DNA of 64,000 nt from Siphonodentalium dalli (GCA_032622095.1 CP136069.1:63722819-63786818), one strand, 5' to 3'; shown: positions 48,217 through 56,689, counted from the stretch's first letter. Program-made: numbers and translations. Notes: a model not told the origin generated them from the letters alone.

Positions 48217-50385
48217 GATCTTGAGCGCGTTACCATTTCTGACATTGGTTTTCTTGTATCATATGTTCAATGAATCCCCATCACTCACTCGTTATTATAC
48301 TGAACTTCCCTTCAATGGTATTATTCCTATATACAGCGAATGTGTACATCGAATCGCAGGTTGGGCGTGGAAAACATGAAATGGTCGAGATCAAAAAACA
48401 AATCGAAAGAGAAATCGCCATATAGCTCATGTAAACTATGCGATGCCACCATGTGCGACGAATTTGATTTTTTTGTAATGGTCTGCCCAGAATTAAGTGA
48501 GACGAATCACAATTGACAAGCCAGTCTAAAGACACTTTCTACGATTTACTAAACTCTGGCGACATGACAAAGCTCTGCAAACTGTCATTTTTTTTATCAA
48601 AACGTGATTGAATAACATCCGATTTATATAAAATAAAACTGCCCTATATATGTGGAACCTGCATATACGAACAAATAATTGGACGATAAAATATTGTCCT
48701 CCTTTTTCTATTACCATAACCATCAGTACCACTAGCTACATGAGAAGTAATATAAAAACTCTGCAATTTGTATATAAAAATTAACAAGCCTCTTATTTAT
48801 CTTCTGACTTATCTTGTTTCTGAACCTTCTCCTACATGTATATATAGCTCGGGGTACATAGAGGGGGTGTCCAACATCGTGTTCATAACAACCTTCCTTC
48901 ATTATATCAAATGTTATTTGCACCCCTTTTGAGTTATAATTTTCTAAATTAATCTCAAGTTCCCCCCCCCCATTGTTACCACACCTTCATTTTTATTTAC
49001 AATATTAGATTGCCTCAACAAATATAATCAAAATCAGATTGTTTTAATATTTAAATAGATCACACAGGCTCCCCATTGCCAATACATATAACACGATATA
49101 ATTATTCGAGTTCATATAGGCTAACAATTTTCCGGCAATGAACACACAGCATAGTGGACCTATACTCGTTATTCTGTTGGATGGCGCGGGCTACAGTGAA
49201 TATACATATATAAAGAGCGTGAATCTGGTCTGCAAATAGATTCATATTGATCCTAAATATTCACATCTAATTGATTCTGAAATAGGTTCATAGTGAGCTT
49301 ATTTTAATTTGTGTGTGTTGTTTTTGTTTATTTATTTATTTAATTAAATTAATTTAAATCACAATTTTGAAAATCTAACGTCGTTATAACCTCCGCCAGG
49401 GTACCCTGAGTCACCACACCGAATTTGGTTGAAATCGGACCAGCAATTAATCTGGGAGAAAAATCAGGACAGACAGACAGACAAACAGATGGACGGACAT
49501 AACCTATATAGATTGTGTTGTCGTGTTTATTATTATAAACTATGTTTATTATTTATCATTAAAAACAAAACACAAAAAAAAACAATGAGAAAATATTGTA
49601 TTCTTGAAATGAAATCAATATACTGTACCGGCTGTACATGTACGTTGCATAGGTATCGGCTGAAATTTTATAATAATCTATGATATTAATCTCAACATAG
49701 TTTCCGATCTGAAATTTTCAACTGCGTTTGCTTCATGCATTGACTTTCTAACAGTTGAAATAATATGTTTACCAATATTACAACCGATCCTTACAATGGT
49801 ATGCGCTACCAGCGTAAACCCGTTTAAATGTTTAGGCCCTGGGAGCGCTAACATGACCTGATCTTTATATCTTGAGATCCGATAACATTGTTAACATTTT
49901 TGAAGAATGTTTTAACCCTTTGAGTGCCAGGGGCCGATCTGATCGGCCCTAAACCTAAACAATAAGTCTGTTAAAGAATATAAGAATAAATTATTAAAAT
50001 TGTAAAAAATTGTATAAAAAAAATATAAAAAAAATTGTTAGGCCAATGCATTCTCTTATATATGCGAGGCGACCTATGGTCGACTCGCATATATAAGAGA
50101 ATGCATTGGCACAGGGTATATGGGTTGATACAAAAATCGGACCTGGCACTCAAAGGGTTAAGCATCGTTTTTATTTCCAAAGAAGTGATTTGAATTGACT
50201 TATGTAAGACCGAAGTTGCACTTGTGGTGTTGTAAAATGTATTAGACAATTCTGTCATTTAACCCTTTGAGTGCCAGGTCGATTTTTGTATCAACCCATA
50301 TACCCTGTGCCAATGCATTCTCTTATATATGCGAGTCGACCATAGGTCGCCTCGCATATATAAGAGAATGCATTGGCCTAACAAT

Positions 50386-50416
<31 letters not shown>

Positions 50417-53400
50417 TTTTTTACAATTTTAATAATTTATTCTTTAACAGACTTATTTTGTAGGTTTAGGGCCGATGAGATCGGCCCCTGGCACTCAAAG
50501 GGTTAAAACCTAATACCAGCAACCCGAAAGGAGCTAACATATGCCATGGCCTTAAGGGTCAGATGCACGTTTGCCCAAAATATGGCTGAAATCATTGAAA
50601 ACACCACTGTTGTATGAGCCAAAAACAACAACGGAAAAATGAAAAATGCATAGCAACCAAATTTCATATTGCTCAGCTTTATACATAGAATGTGTTGGTG
50701 AATTGTTATAGTATGCTGGACATGTGGTTTCCTTTAAAAAGCACTTTGGTTTGACAAATGTGGGAAATATTTGGGGAAAATAGCATGTCTTTAGGTACCG
50801 AGAACTTTTAAATAACTAACAATATTGGACCAAAGAATGGACCACGGTGTGCTATGGTATCTGGTTTACATGAGAGGAGCCATATTTTTTTCATAAAATG
50901 AGCTGCTTCGCCATCAGAGACGGATTCCAAGATGACGACAATCTGCTCTATCAATGGCCGGATTGGCCGCCATTGGAAAACGTAAGTCAAAATTTATTCT
51001 GTTCGTTTGCGGACTCAAAAGGCAAATATCACAATATTCGTACCCGATCAGCACCCGATCTCCAAGGGGTTATCTGTATAACTATCAGGAGAAGTCATAT
51101 TGACATTACTGACTTCCAATTTAGCTACTTTTATTGAAAAAAAGAAGAAAACATTTGATGGAAATTTAAAAGTTAAAATTTCAATTCCGCCCATCTATCG
51201 AAAATAAGCTTGATATCATTGCGACAATATTAAAAAGATATAATTCATCTCTTAAAAGTATCAAAATTGCACATAGTTAGTAATTTTTATGTTTAGTTAC
51301 ATCAGTTTTCCCACATAATACGAAAATATACGTTTTCTGTGTATAATACGGGGAACTATATATTGCGGCATACTAAAGTGAGTTATGAAACCATTTCCGG
51401 TAATTTGGCTTATTCTCAAACCGAAAGTTGATTTTCTCTTCAAATTTGTGAAATTACGCATTGCATAATGTCCGATCGCTCTCAATGACGACCCATATTT
51501 AAGGAAGAGTAATTGGGAACGTGTCGGTACTGGTGGTACCAACGATCGCATGAATGATTTTATACTTTGGCGTAAGTTTGATAAATTTTCGACGACTTGA
51601 AATATTGTTTACAAAATGGCTGACCGACATCAATTTCAAACGCTCTTATATTTTTAACAAAAAAACGTGCAGCACACAAAGTTTGAAACGCTAGTCATAT
51701 ATATGTTATTTTTATCATAATAATCATGTTTGACATGTATTTTTTCTTGGGCTATTTCTCATAAAAAAATGAATCATGTTGCCAAGTTCTGGTCACATGC
51801 TATTTTGTATAGCTGACCAGTGGACACACCACAATTATTTTTTTTTTTTTTTTTTACAATTTGGAGGCCCAACGTCGAGAAATTTTGTCCTATATTGGTT
51901 GTAATCAATTATAAGAGTTGATTTTATAATACTATCAAGTGCCTAATAATCATGTCGTTACTTTAGTAATCGATGGGGTTCAGGCTGAAGTGAAAGTTAA
52001 ATAATAATTATAATATTAATAGTGTCATTTCACATGGCAATTTCACTCTGTCTCAATGCCAAATAATACAAGTGATCATTGAGAATTTTCTCCAAATTAA
52101 TAATCATGTTGGCACTATACCAGGCACCCGAATGACCTGATAGTAATTCAACTATACAAGTTGAATATGTATATGTATTACGGTTTCATGGATCTTCAAA
52201 TAAAAACAAGGGAAATAATCCAATAACAAATACCATATATATGACTTACTAGATCATGCCATGAATCGCTACGTATGGGCATAGCCAGATTAGAGATTCA
52301 TGGCATGATCCATTAGTAACACCACACAAATGATGCATGCTGCATGAATCAAATTTTATCCCAAGCCTGTTCATTTATTATAATAATATTATTACACTTC
52401 AATGTCACATTGTGGCTGCATTTTCAAGGATCTCATAACTTGTGCATATATGGGAAGAAAATTGGTTCGATATCATCATATTTAACTATTTATATTTAGT
52501 CAAATGTAGGATGTGCCAAACCTGGTTATCATGTTACAGGTACAGGTACTCAGCTTGTGTACATGATCAGCATGTTAGGAACATGTAATGCAAGAGCTAC
52601 AATTCATTGTCTGGTATATATAATGCTGGAGTATTTTGTACCCCCCTCCCCTACAAAACAAATTTGGTCCATTTGACAGTTGGAAATAAATGTATTAAAT
52701 CTCACGAAATATTAATAATAATAATTTATGTAGAAATTGTTCTAATAAATTTAAATTTTGCAGCCAGTAATTAGTGGGGGATTTGAAACTTTGAGATAAC
52801 AAATTAGAAAATTATAACCCAATGTAGAGGGGTGCAAATTATATTTTGCAAACTCGGGACTGGGAGGGCGTTAACCTGGTCTGGGTCAAGGGCCGGTGCT
52901 TTTGGAAATTTCAGACAGTGGACACCCCACCCTCAACAGAGATCATCTAGCTGGGTGTACGTGTTACATGGTACTAAATAATTACATCTGTGCATTAATA
53001 TGTTAGTAATTAATATGCAGCAATCTTATTTTCCACAACTTCTGGAATATATATTATTGTATAACATTGTGCAACTTAACCCTCAAGCAATATTTTAACC
53101 CACTCTTTGTTATCTTTATATTTTTCATAAAATATAACTTTTGCGTTTGTTAACCTGCAAAATGTTTTGTCTTTATTACAGTTGCCTGAACACTAAAACA
53201 TTGGATTGCCATGGGGCTGTCCTGTACCCAATAGGAGAAGAGCGATGATAGGTTGGGGGTTGTCCTGTGCCTGGTACTAGTAGAAGAAGGGTAATGAGAG
53301 GTTAATTCCTAATTACCTGTAACTGTCAACATTTACAGGTAAGTTGAGATAGATAATTTCAATTCATTAAAGGCGGCTACCACAATTAGCTGGAAACAAA

Positions 53401-55644
53401 TGTTTTGAATATCCCATCATGTGTTAATAGCATTAAATAACAGTTGGGAGTGTGTGCCCCCTCTGTACCTGTAGTATATCGCACCAGAGTTAATTAACCA
53501 CATGAGTTGTCATGTAAACTGGGGTCTTTGTTAAGTTCAATCTAAAATACATGTGTATTATCAAAATATTTTATGTTTTATTTTATCCTGTCGCTGCCAT
53601 CCAATAGCAAAGACACATTCAGGATCTCTGACATGTTATATGAATTTTATAATAATGAAATTGAGTTGAGCTTAGTTATATGTTAGTTTTTATCCAAATA
53701 TTTCAATTAGTACTAGTATAGGGCAATTCAGATCAACATGAATCAAGTAATTAAATGAAACCTCCAACAGTTGTTGGAACCCATTTGAGGTGTTCGTTAA
53801 ATCTAATTTGTAGTCTCTCCCCATAAAACATTTTACAAGGCATTGAGATTGACCATTCAACGCTTCATCTACATGTACAATTGTACATACGTTTTAAATG
53901 AAAATAGTTTGTGTTATTTCAATTGTGTAATAGTGGCAACACCCCAGAAAGCTAATGCTGTTATACATTGCTGGTGCGAAATTGAAAGTTAAGAAAATAA
54001 AAATAAAAATTTGTCTGTCTCTTATAGGTGATTGAAATAACTTGGAATCAAAGAAAAGGAATCCTTGCCATTTGTAATCATTGACAATGCCGACTAACTG
54101 TGAGGTTGCCTTGCTGATAACAATGAGCAGGTATGTAATTTAATTTAGCGTCAATACTGCACAACAGTTATGTGCGATGTTTGGTATAACCCATTACCCA
54201 TGGTCCATAATATGACAAATACATTACCTTACAGAAAGTGACACCTTTGAGGTCAATATAAACTGTATTTCAACAGACTTATTACCAATATTCAATGGCA
54301 TAGTGAGATTGCTTACTTTGATATAGTGGGAATACTTTGCATCATTGGGATACCTCAGTCCTGGTATAAAATGTCACAGAATGTCAGAAGCAAAATGTAT
54401 GATTTATTCATGTGCATTTATTTGGTCAGTTCAGTTAAGCAATCTATCATATATTGAGAGATATTATGCTTTGAAAAGCTGAATGAGAGTACTCTTTTGA
54501 GAGTTCAGAATTTTTTTTTTTTTAAATTAAAAATTAAATAATAACTAATAATTAATTATTAAATTATTTAGTAATTAATAATTATACATTGATATTTATA
54601 TCATTGTATTATTGTATTATGATTATTTCCATTTCATATCCAAATATACTGACTGTTGGCTTTTTTTTACAAGGTCAATTGGATTTGTTATTTGTCCATC
54701 CTGTCCTCCATACATTTCTAAATAGTCCCAATTGCAAATGTCTGGCTTATTATTGCATTTTTCAGAATAGGGTACTCATAATTTGACTTCATTTATAAGA
54801 ATGGTGTTTCTTTTTCTGCAGAAAGACGGCTCCTCTCATGGAAAACAGATATGATGCTACATCTGTCACCACAGTTTAATGAAGAAAGTGAAAGTTAATA
54901 AAAGTTCTCGGTACCTAAAGGAAACTTATTATAAAATGTTACAAATCTCTCTTGATTACTCTTTTGATGTTCATATTTCAAAAAATTTAATACATGGTAT
55001 GTATTCCTCAATATGTGTTCTACATCCCTGTGAAGTTCCATTGCGTACAGTTGTGGATTTATCAAGATATTGCCAAATTACCTGACCCACCCAAAAATGA
55101 TTTTTTTTTGGGCAAACGTGCGTCTCCCCCTTAATGTCATGCGCTATAGGTGAATGTTTACCTCCAGAATTATGATGTATAAGTCCCTTTAATAACATGG
55201 AATCTGACGTGAAAAAATAGTTAAAAGCAAGCTCCACACAGGACTTACCGCTGCCCGCACCTGCACGTAATTTTTTTGTTTTTTTGTTTTTTTTTACAAT
55301 TTTTTACAATTTTAATAATGTATTCTTATATTCTTTAACAGACTTATTTTGTAGGTTTAGGGCCGATGAGATCGGCCCTGGCACTCAAAGGGTTAAGTAC
55401 GTTTTATATATAGAGTTGTAGTTATTCTTTTTTTTTTAGATGTTGGAGGGCCAGCAGATGGTGAGCGGATCGCAAGCTAGAAGATCAGATCTTGTTAGCG
55501 ATTCCATGGCATAACTTTTAAAACATATTTCACATTGTAGCATATAACATCTTAAAGATCGTGTGAATATTACCACTTACCGTGTGTCGAAGCCAGTGTC
55601 GCCATCAGACAGGCCAACAACCTCACAAACTGACTTGGACTCAT
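33202..55644 (-). CDS. Secreted C-type lectin / Thr-rich mucin-like / PAN domain protein (5 exons)
   Basis: Minus-strand exons 55644-55581, 46860-46672, 40251-40015, 36476-35670 and 33431-33202 join into 1527 nt (508 residues plus TAG). All four introns are phase 1 and all sites have consensus AG/GT. Residues 1-21 are a signal peptide. Residues 24-155 form a long-form C-type lectin domain: C42, C60, the WTGL block at 91-94, W101, W103, an EPD motif at 121-123, C128, WCD at 144-146 and C153. Residues 164-432 are a Thr-dominated, mucin-like stretch likely to be heavily O-glycosylated. Residues 433-508 form a PAN/apple-type domain with cysteines 462, 466, 473, 485, 498 and 505. No membrane or GPI segment follows, so it is probably secreted and may bind glycans through the lectin domain. 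EPD resembles the EPN (mannose-type) and QPD (galactose-type) motifs; specificity is not predicted. A role in mucus or defence is inference. Confidence 0.9.
33495..33945 (+). repeat. ~450-bp dispersed repeat, copy 1
   Basis: Inverted copy at 56965-57415. Shared blocks are aatgccgcttcagttacc, cctgttatttatcaacattt, gagttatccatctt and cccgaagccaa. It lies in intron 4 of the lectin gene. Confidence 0.65.
33946..34857. other. Intron 4 sequence, no gene seen
   Basis: AT-rich DNA. A piece at about 34150-34215 (acttattacctgaacgttta, tactcgtcaatgag) is related to the TTAA element family at 55884-56190. Confidence 0.35.
34858..35268. mobile_element. MITE family with GTGTCTGGCATTT-CAGAATGAGG end, copy 2
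   Basis: Terminal inverted repeats gtctggcatttccagaatga / cattctgcaaatgccaga. The interior matches 24388-24752. A second inner inverted pair (attcaacctctggtgacc / ggttcccagaacatgaat) suggests a compound palindrome. Confidence 0.7.
35670..36476 (-). CDS. Lectin gene exon 4, Thr-rich mucin-like domain
   Basis: Acceptor catgtgtaattacag, donor G|gtaatg, 807 nt, phase 1 at both ends and open throughout (residues 164-433). Composition is dominated by Thr with Ala, Val and Asp. It begins TQPEGETSQTTSTTTEAAG and ends SNQRGI. A block of about 80 bp near 35797 is repeated near 36264 (both code TTTTTTATTSATNTTD), so part of the domain arose by duplication. The plus strand of this low-complexity exon holds long Gly-rich and Val-rich frames that are artefacts. 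Confidence 0.88.
36771..37016. repeat. Tandem duplication, ~135-bp unit, 2 copies
   Basis: The block ccctacatgtctggaaatta...ccgccctgtatatcccgcta is present at about 36774-36880 and again at 36909-37010, in intron 3 just upstream of exon 4 in the gene's orientation. Confidence 0.75.
37397..37646. mobile_element. TTAA-flanked MITE, diverged ends, two hairpin variants
   Basis: TTAA at both ends, with weakly matching inverted ends (CCCTTCCATGACTGG / gtcatgaaatgg). It contains a shortened hairpin at about 37446-37494 and a diverged one at about 37519-37589. Confidence 0.6.
37655..37985 (+). repeat. ~330-bp dispersed repeat, copy 1
   Basis: Inverted relative to 57860-58210. Shared blocks include agtgggtaaatgtgc/catttaccc-type ends, tctgtaaaacac, ttcgaatattttagctt and tttgatcttttctaatgttt. 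Confidence 0.5.
37986..39559. other. Intron 3 sequence, no gene seen
   Basis: 1.6 kb of AT-rich DNA with no recognisable exon, long inverted repeat or tandem array. A GC-richer patch at 39270-39380 has repeated gcgaatcctc/gatcgatt-like words but no tRNA fold was found. Confidence 0.35.
39560..39735. repeat. Dispersed repeat, copy 1
   Basis: Matches 47020-47165 (tttcgcataatgaatgacga, cttttcgcagaattgacga, tccgtttgtaagacaatcg). A shorter piece occurs at about 31049-31095. Confidence 0.55.
40015..40251 (-). CDS. Lectin gene exon 3, C-terminal half of the C-type lectin domain
   Basis: Acceptor cattgttcag, donor ACCG|gtaaga, 237 nt, phase 1 at both ends. Codes residues 85-164 with VWTGL, WSWVIG, WAPGEPDP, CSYIASWDNETQW and WCDEQSAVICER, the conserved core and Ca-binding long loop of C-type lectins. 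N136 (NET) and N160 (NGT) are potential N-glycosylation sites. Confidence 0.92.
40302..41097. mobile_element. Tc1/mariner-like non-autonomous element, ~800 bp
   Basis: TA at both ends and inverted ends CAGTACGTAAAGAGTGTGCG / CAGTTCGCAAAGAGTGTCCG (the latter read on the minus strand). Subterminal inverted words (ctcaacaccg, gtgaatcacactg / cagtgatccactcaacaccg) extend the arms. TA duplication with CAGT ends is typical of Tc1/mariner. No transposase frame remains. Confidence 0.65.
41210..41445 (-). repeat. Dispersed repeat, copy at 41.3 kb
   Basis: Reverse complement of the family at 4860-5075 and 45930-46190 (aatggaaggggaataactct, cttatccgaccaaat). Confidence 0.6.
41446..42691. other. Intron 2 sequence, no gene seen
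   Basis: No recognisable exon. Open frames here are short and lack domain features. Confidence 0.35.
42692..42823. mobile_element. Small MITE, ~130 bp, copy 1
   Basis: Inverted ends aatgacttgcagatcgactg / cggtctgcaagtcatt, with internal ggcagag...ctctgcc. A related element lies at 44690-44822. Confidence 0.65.
42836..43993. repeat. Foldback element, ~1.16 kb with ~420-bp arms
   Basis: The left arm at about 42838-43245 and the right arm at about 43560-43990 are inverted copies (gatctccaacgagttatgct.../...aactcttggagatc; tgaagcgtctcagccaac; aacaaagcaat). The outermost ~80 bp of the right arm carries its own inner inverted pair around gagtcgtagac / gtctacgactc. The centre (about 43250-43550) is GC-richer. 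Open frames on both strands are mirror copies, not genes. Confidence 0.75.
44118..44317. repeat. Palindrome containing a palindromic 22-bp minisatellite
   Basis: Arms gctggtttaggacatggtaa and ttaccatgtcctaaaccagc enclose about seven 22-bp units of the type acgttcgaacgcaagagctc-gc (44139-44286). Each unit contains two self-complementary centres, TTCGAA and GAGCTC, 11 bp apart, so the array reads similarly on both strands. Confidence 0.85.
44317..44354. repeat. Hairpin next to the palindromic minisatellite
   Basis: ccaccg-tatg-cttcat, a T-rich loop, then atgaag-cggtgg; a short stem immediately after the palindrome's right arm. Confidence 0.55.
44690..44822. mobile_element. Small MITE, ~130 bp, copy 2
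   Basis: Inverted ends aatgactggaagatatcata / tatctatccagtcattt, with the internal cacactttgtttaatta and ccggtcaaaatccaatgatc seen in 42692-42823. Confidence 0.6.
45245..45712 (+). repeat. ~450-500-bp dispersed repeat, copy 2
   Basis: Direct copy of the family at 28705-29145; shows small indels and a (TA)n expansion near 45618-45630. Confidence 0.7.
45930..46190 (+). repeat. Dispersed repeat, copy at 46 kb
   Basis: Contains gagttattccccttccattg, cacgtccgtaccttgacaaa and ggataagttgata, matching 4860-5075 and the inverted 41210-41445. Confidence 0.6.
46289..46643. mobile_element. Palindromic MITE with AGGGG ends and TTAA target, 355 bp
   Basis: TTAA on both sides and inverted ends AGGGGTACTATACACTAAAT / AGGGGTGCTGTACACAAAAT. 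Almost the whole element pairs with itself around ttatgactggagccatac. TTAA is used by piggyBac and Kolobok families. The right end lies 28 bases from the donor of lectin exon 2. Confidence 0.75.
46672..46860 (-). CDS. Lectin gene exon 2, N-terminal half of the C-type lectin domain
   Basis: Acceptor ttcactctattcactag, donor TTTG|gtgagt, 189 nt, phase 1 at both ends. Codes residues 22-85, including C24, SCYY, MTYEQAYQYCEQ and GHLLFVNSVAEWQEI, the first disulfide-bonded half of a long-form C-type lectin fold. C81 has no standard partner. NET at about 30-32 is a possible N-glycosylation site. Confidence 0.92.
47020..47165. repeat. Dispersed repeat, copy 2
   Basis: Matches 39560-39735 (tttcgcataatgaaagacga, ccttttcgcagaaatgacga, gtccgtttgtgagacaatcg). 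Confidence 0.55.
47601..47811 (+). mobile_element. Helitron 3' end, second copy
   Basis: Same terminal hairpin (47787-47797) and CTAG end followed by T as at 3631-3801, with the shared block ccttgaccttgaaaattatc. Confidence 0.6.
47812..47960. repeat. (TATG)n/(TG)n microsatellite
   Basis: Alternating tatg, tgtg and tatgtatg runs directly after the Helitron end. Confidence 0.9.
48173..48214. repeat. (TA)n microsatellite
   Basis: About 20 TA dinucleotides in a row, adjoining the right inverted end of the surrounding element. Confidence 0.9.
48263..49080. other. Intron 1 sequence, no gene seen
   Basis: No supported feature; a C-run lies at about 48962-48971. Confidence 0.35.
49081..49510 (+). 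repeat. Dispersed repeat family with 'ccgccagggt' block, copy 1
   Basis: Shares cgttattctgttggatggcg, ctggtctgcaaatag, agtgagcttattttaatttg and ccgccagggtaccctgagtc with 61540-61870 and 61890-62240. A short (gaca)n run follows at about 49469-49485. Confidence 0.6.
49912..50161. mobile_element. TTAA-flanked MITE, CCCTTTGAGTGCCAGG end type, copy A
   Basis: TTAA at both ends, inverted ends CCCTTTGAGTGCCAGG / CCTGGCACTCAAAGGG. Recurrent hairpin at 50042-50110. Typical of piggyBac-type MITEs. Confidence 0.8.
50259..50506. mobile_element. TTAA-flanked MITE, CCCTTTGAGTGCCAGG end type, copy B (inverted)
   Basis: Same ends and hairpin (50309-50377) as 49912-50161 but in reverse orientation, 97 bp away. 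A long T-run lies at about 50383-50410. Confidence 0.8.
50898..54900 (+). other. Possible spliced transcription unit inside the TTAA element
   Basis: Well-formed splice sites occur in order on the + strand: donor GAAAAC|gtaagt at 50981; exon-like 53182-53338 (tctttattacag ... ACAG|gtaagt); exon-like 54028-54130 (gtctcttatag ... CAG|gtatgt); acceptor tttctttttctgcag before 54822. The first piece begins with ATG at 50898 and reads 28 codons ending in PDWPPLEN; the second adds LPEH and a stop. The product would be only 32 residues, so a non-coding transcript or a decayed gene is more likely. It is antisense to the lectin gene. Confidence 0.3.
52244..52314. repeat. Hairpin
   Basis: ttactagatcatgccatgaa and ttcatggcatgatccattag are inverted around a ~25-bp centre. 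Confidence 0.6.
55265..55396. mobile_element. Truncated TTAA MITE, CCCTTTGAGTGCCAGG type
   Basis: Right end ggccctggcactcaaagggttaa with the adjoining ttctttaacagacttatttt; the left end and hairpin are missing, replaced by T-rich sequence. Confidence 0.65.
55581..55644 (-). CDS. Lectin gene exon 1, signal peptide
   Basis: ATG at 55644-55642 starts MSPSQFVRLLACLMATLAS followed by TH, a compact secretion signal, then donor G|gtaagt (phase 1), exactly what exon 2 needs to form GGT (Gly22). A longer overlapping frame across this exon leaves in phase 2 and cannot join exon 2. Confidence 0.82.
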
Positions 55645-55883
55645 TGTATGTGCTACCACGATCAAAATAACAATCTTCTGTTTGAGCACCTGTCTCGTCT
55701 TGGATCCAAACGTTTCCCTTCGGGTTCTTGATCCCAAGAACTGTCTTCACAGTATTGAACACGACACGTATATAGGATTTGTCTCGCACAGGGCGTATTG
55801 AACACAACACATATAGGATTGTCCACGCACCAGGGCGTCCTGCCGATCAAACCAGTTGGGATTCTACACAGAAACTTCGATTC
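55645..55883 (-). promoter_or_regulatory. Upstream region of the lectin gene
   Basis: Read on the minus strand, a TATATA-like word lies at about 55776-55770, ~130 bases before the ATG. It is part of a short tandem duplication (atcctatatgtgttgtgttc / atcctatatacgtgtcgtgt). Promoter function is inference. Confidence 0.3.
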
Positions 55884-56190
55884 TTAAACCTTTCTATACT
55901 AAATTGATTCTCCCATTCAGTTATTAAATGATATATTATTCATTTGCAGGGATGTTAAGGTGATAAAATCAGATAAATAAAAGTGCAGAAGGAACCCTAT
56001 TTATTGAGGGATTTTGGGATAATAAATTCAATAAATTCAACTTATTATCTGAACTTTTCCTAAGGCATAACTACTCACCAATGATGCTTTAGTATATAAA
56101 GGGTTGACACAAGGTTAAAATTTTCTATACTAAATACTCATTGACGAGTAGTTATACCGTAGGAAATGTTTATATAAAAAGTTCAATAAA
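55884..56190. mobile_element. TTAA element with CCTTTCTATACTAAA end, plus a partial second end
   Basis: Starts TTAAACCTTTCTATACTAAA; the right end atataaagggtt is at about 56095-56106. A further partial unit (ttctatactaaatactcatt, gacgagtagtt) follows to 56190. The family also occurs at 30661, 56690 and 60495. Confidence 0.55.
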
Positions 56191-56192
56191 AG

Positions 56193-56666
56193 ATCATATG
56201 TGACCCGCCATATCAAATCCAGTCGTAAGACGGGATTATTTTTACCCTGTGCCAATGCATTCTCTTATATATGCGAGTCGGCCATATGTCGCCTCGCATA
56301 TATAAGAGAATGCATTGGCCTAACAATTTTTTATCATTTTTTTTTAATAAATGTTTCTTACATTTTTTAGGACATAAAATAAAAAAAACATCCATTACCC
56401 TGCAGGGAGCCCCACACATATATAGAAGCATATAGAATAATGTCGTCTGCTCATGTTTGTCTGGGGCTCTGTATGGGTAAAATTATAAAATTGTTAAAAA
56501 ATACAAGAAAAAATTATTAAAATTGTAAAAAATTGTTAGGCCAATGCATTCTCTTATATATGCGAGGCGACCTATGGTCGACTCGCATATATAAGAGAAT
56601 GCATCGGCACAGGGTAAAAAAAATCCCAACTTACTACTGGATTTGATATGGCGGGTCACATATGCC
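56193..56666. mobile_element. MITE with ATATGTGACCCGCC ends carrying two hairpin modules
   Basis: Inverted ends atatgtgacccgccatatca at both sides. Inside are two recurrent hairpins (56251-56319, 56540-56608), mirrored around an AT-rich centre. Confidence 0.75.
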
Positions 56667-56689
56667 GTTTGTTGAATAACCTGAGCATT

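Larger units (their letters stand above)
47205..48262. mobile_element. Inverted-repeat element, ~1.06 kb, with a Helitron remnant inside
   Basis: About 50-bp inverted ends: the left contains aagaaaaccatagtcagaaa followed by tggttacgcgctcaagatca; the right is the reverse (tgatcttgagcgcgttacca ... ttggttttcttgtatc). A Helitron 3' end, a (TATG)n tract and a (TA)n tract lie between them. Confidence 0.65.
49784..50515 (+). repeat. Old dispersed repeat, copy 2, interrupted by two TTAA elements
   Basis: The segments 49784-49915 and about 50190-50258 correspond to 3945-4105 and about 4725-4800. The intervening and following DNA is the two TTAA elements at 49912-50161 and 50259-50506. Confidence 0.55.
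50552..55134. mobile_element. 4.6-kb TTAA element with ~330-bp inverted ends
   Basis: TTAA at 50552-50555 and 55131-55134. Ends GGGTCAGATGCACGTTTGCC and, read from the right, GGGGGAGACGCACGTTTGCC. Further inverted blocks continue inward: ttaggtaccgagaactttta (50791) with its reverse at 54899, and catgagaggagcc (50871) with ggctcctctcatg near 54828. No transposase frame is recognisable. It lies in intron 1 of the lectin gene. Confidence 0.65.

Noticed and set aside
55577-55810. 77-codon minus-strand frame overlapping lectin exon 1
   Set aside because: It leaves the shared donor in phase 2 and cannot join exon 2. The alternative frame starting at 55644 gives a signal peptide and the required phase 1.
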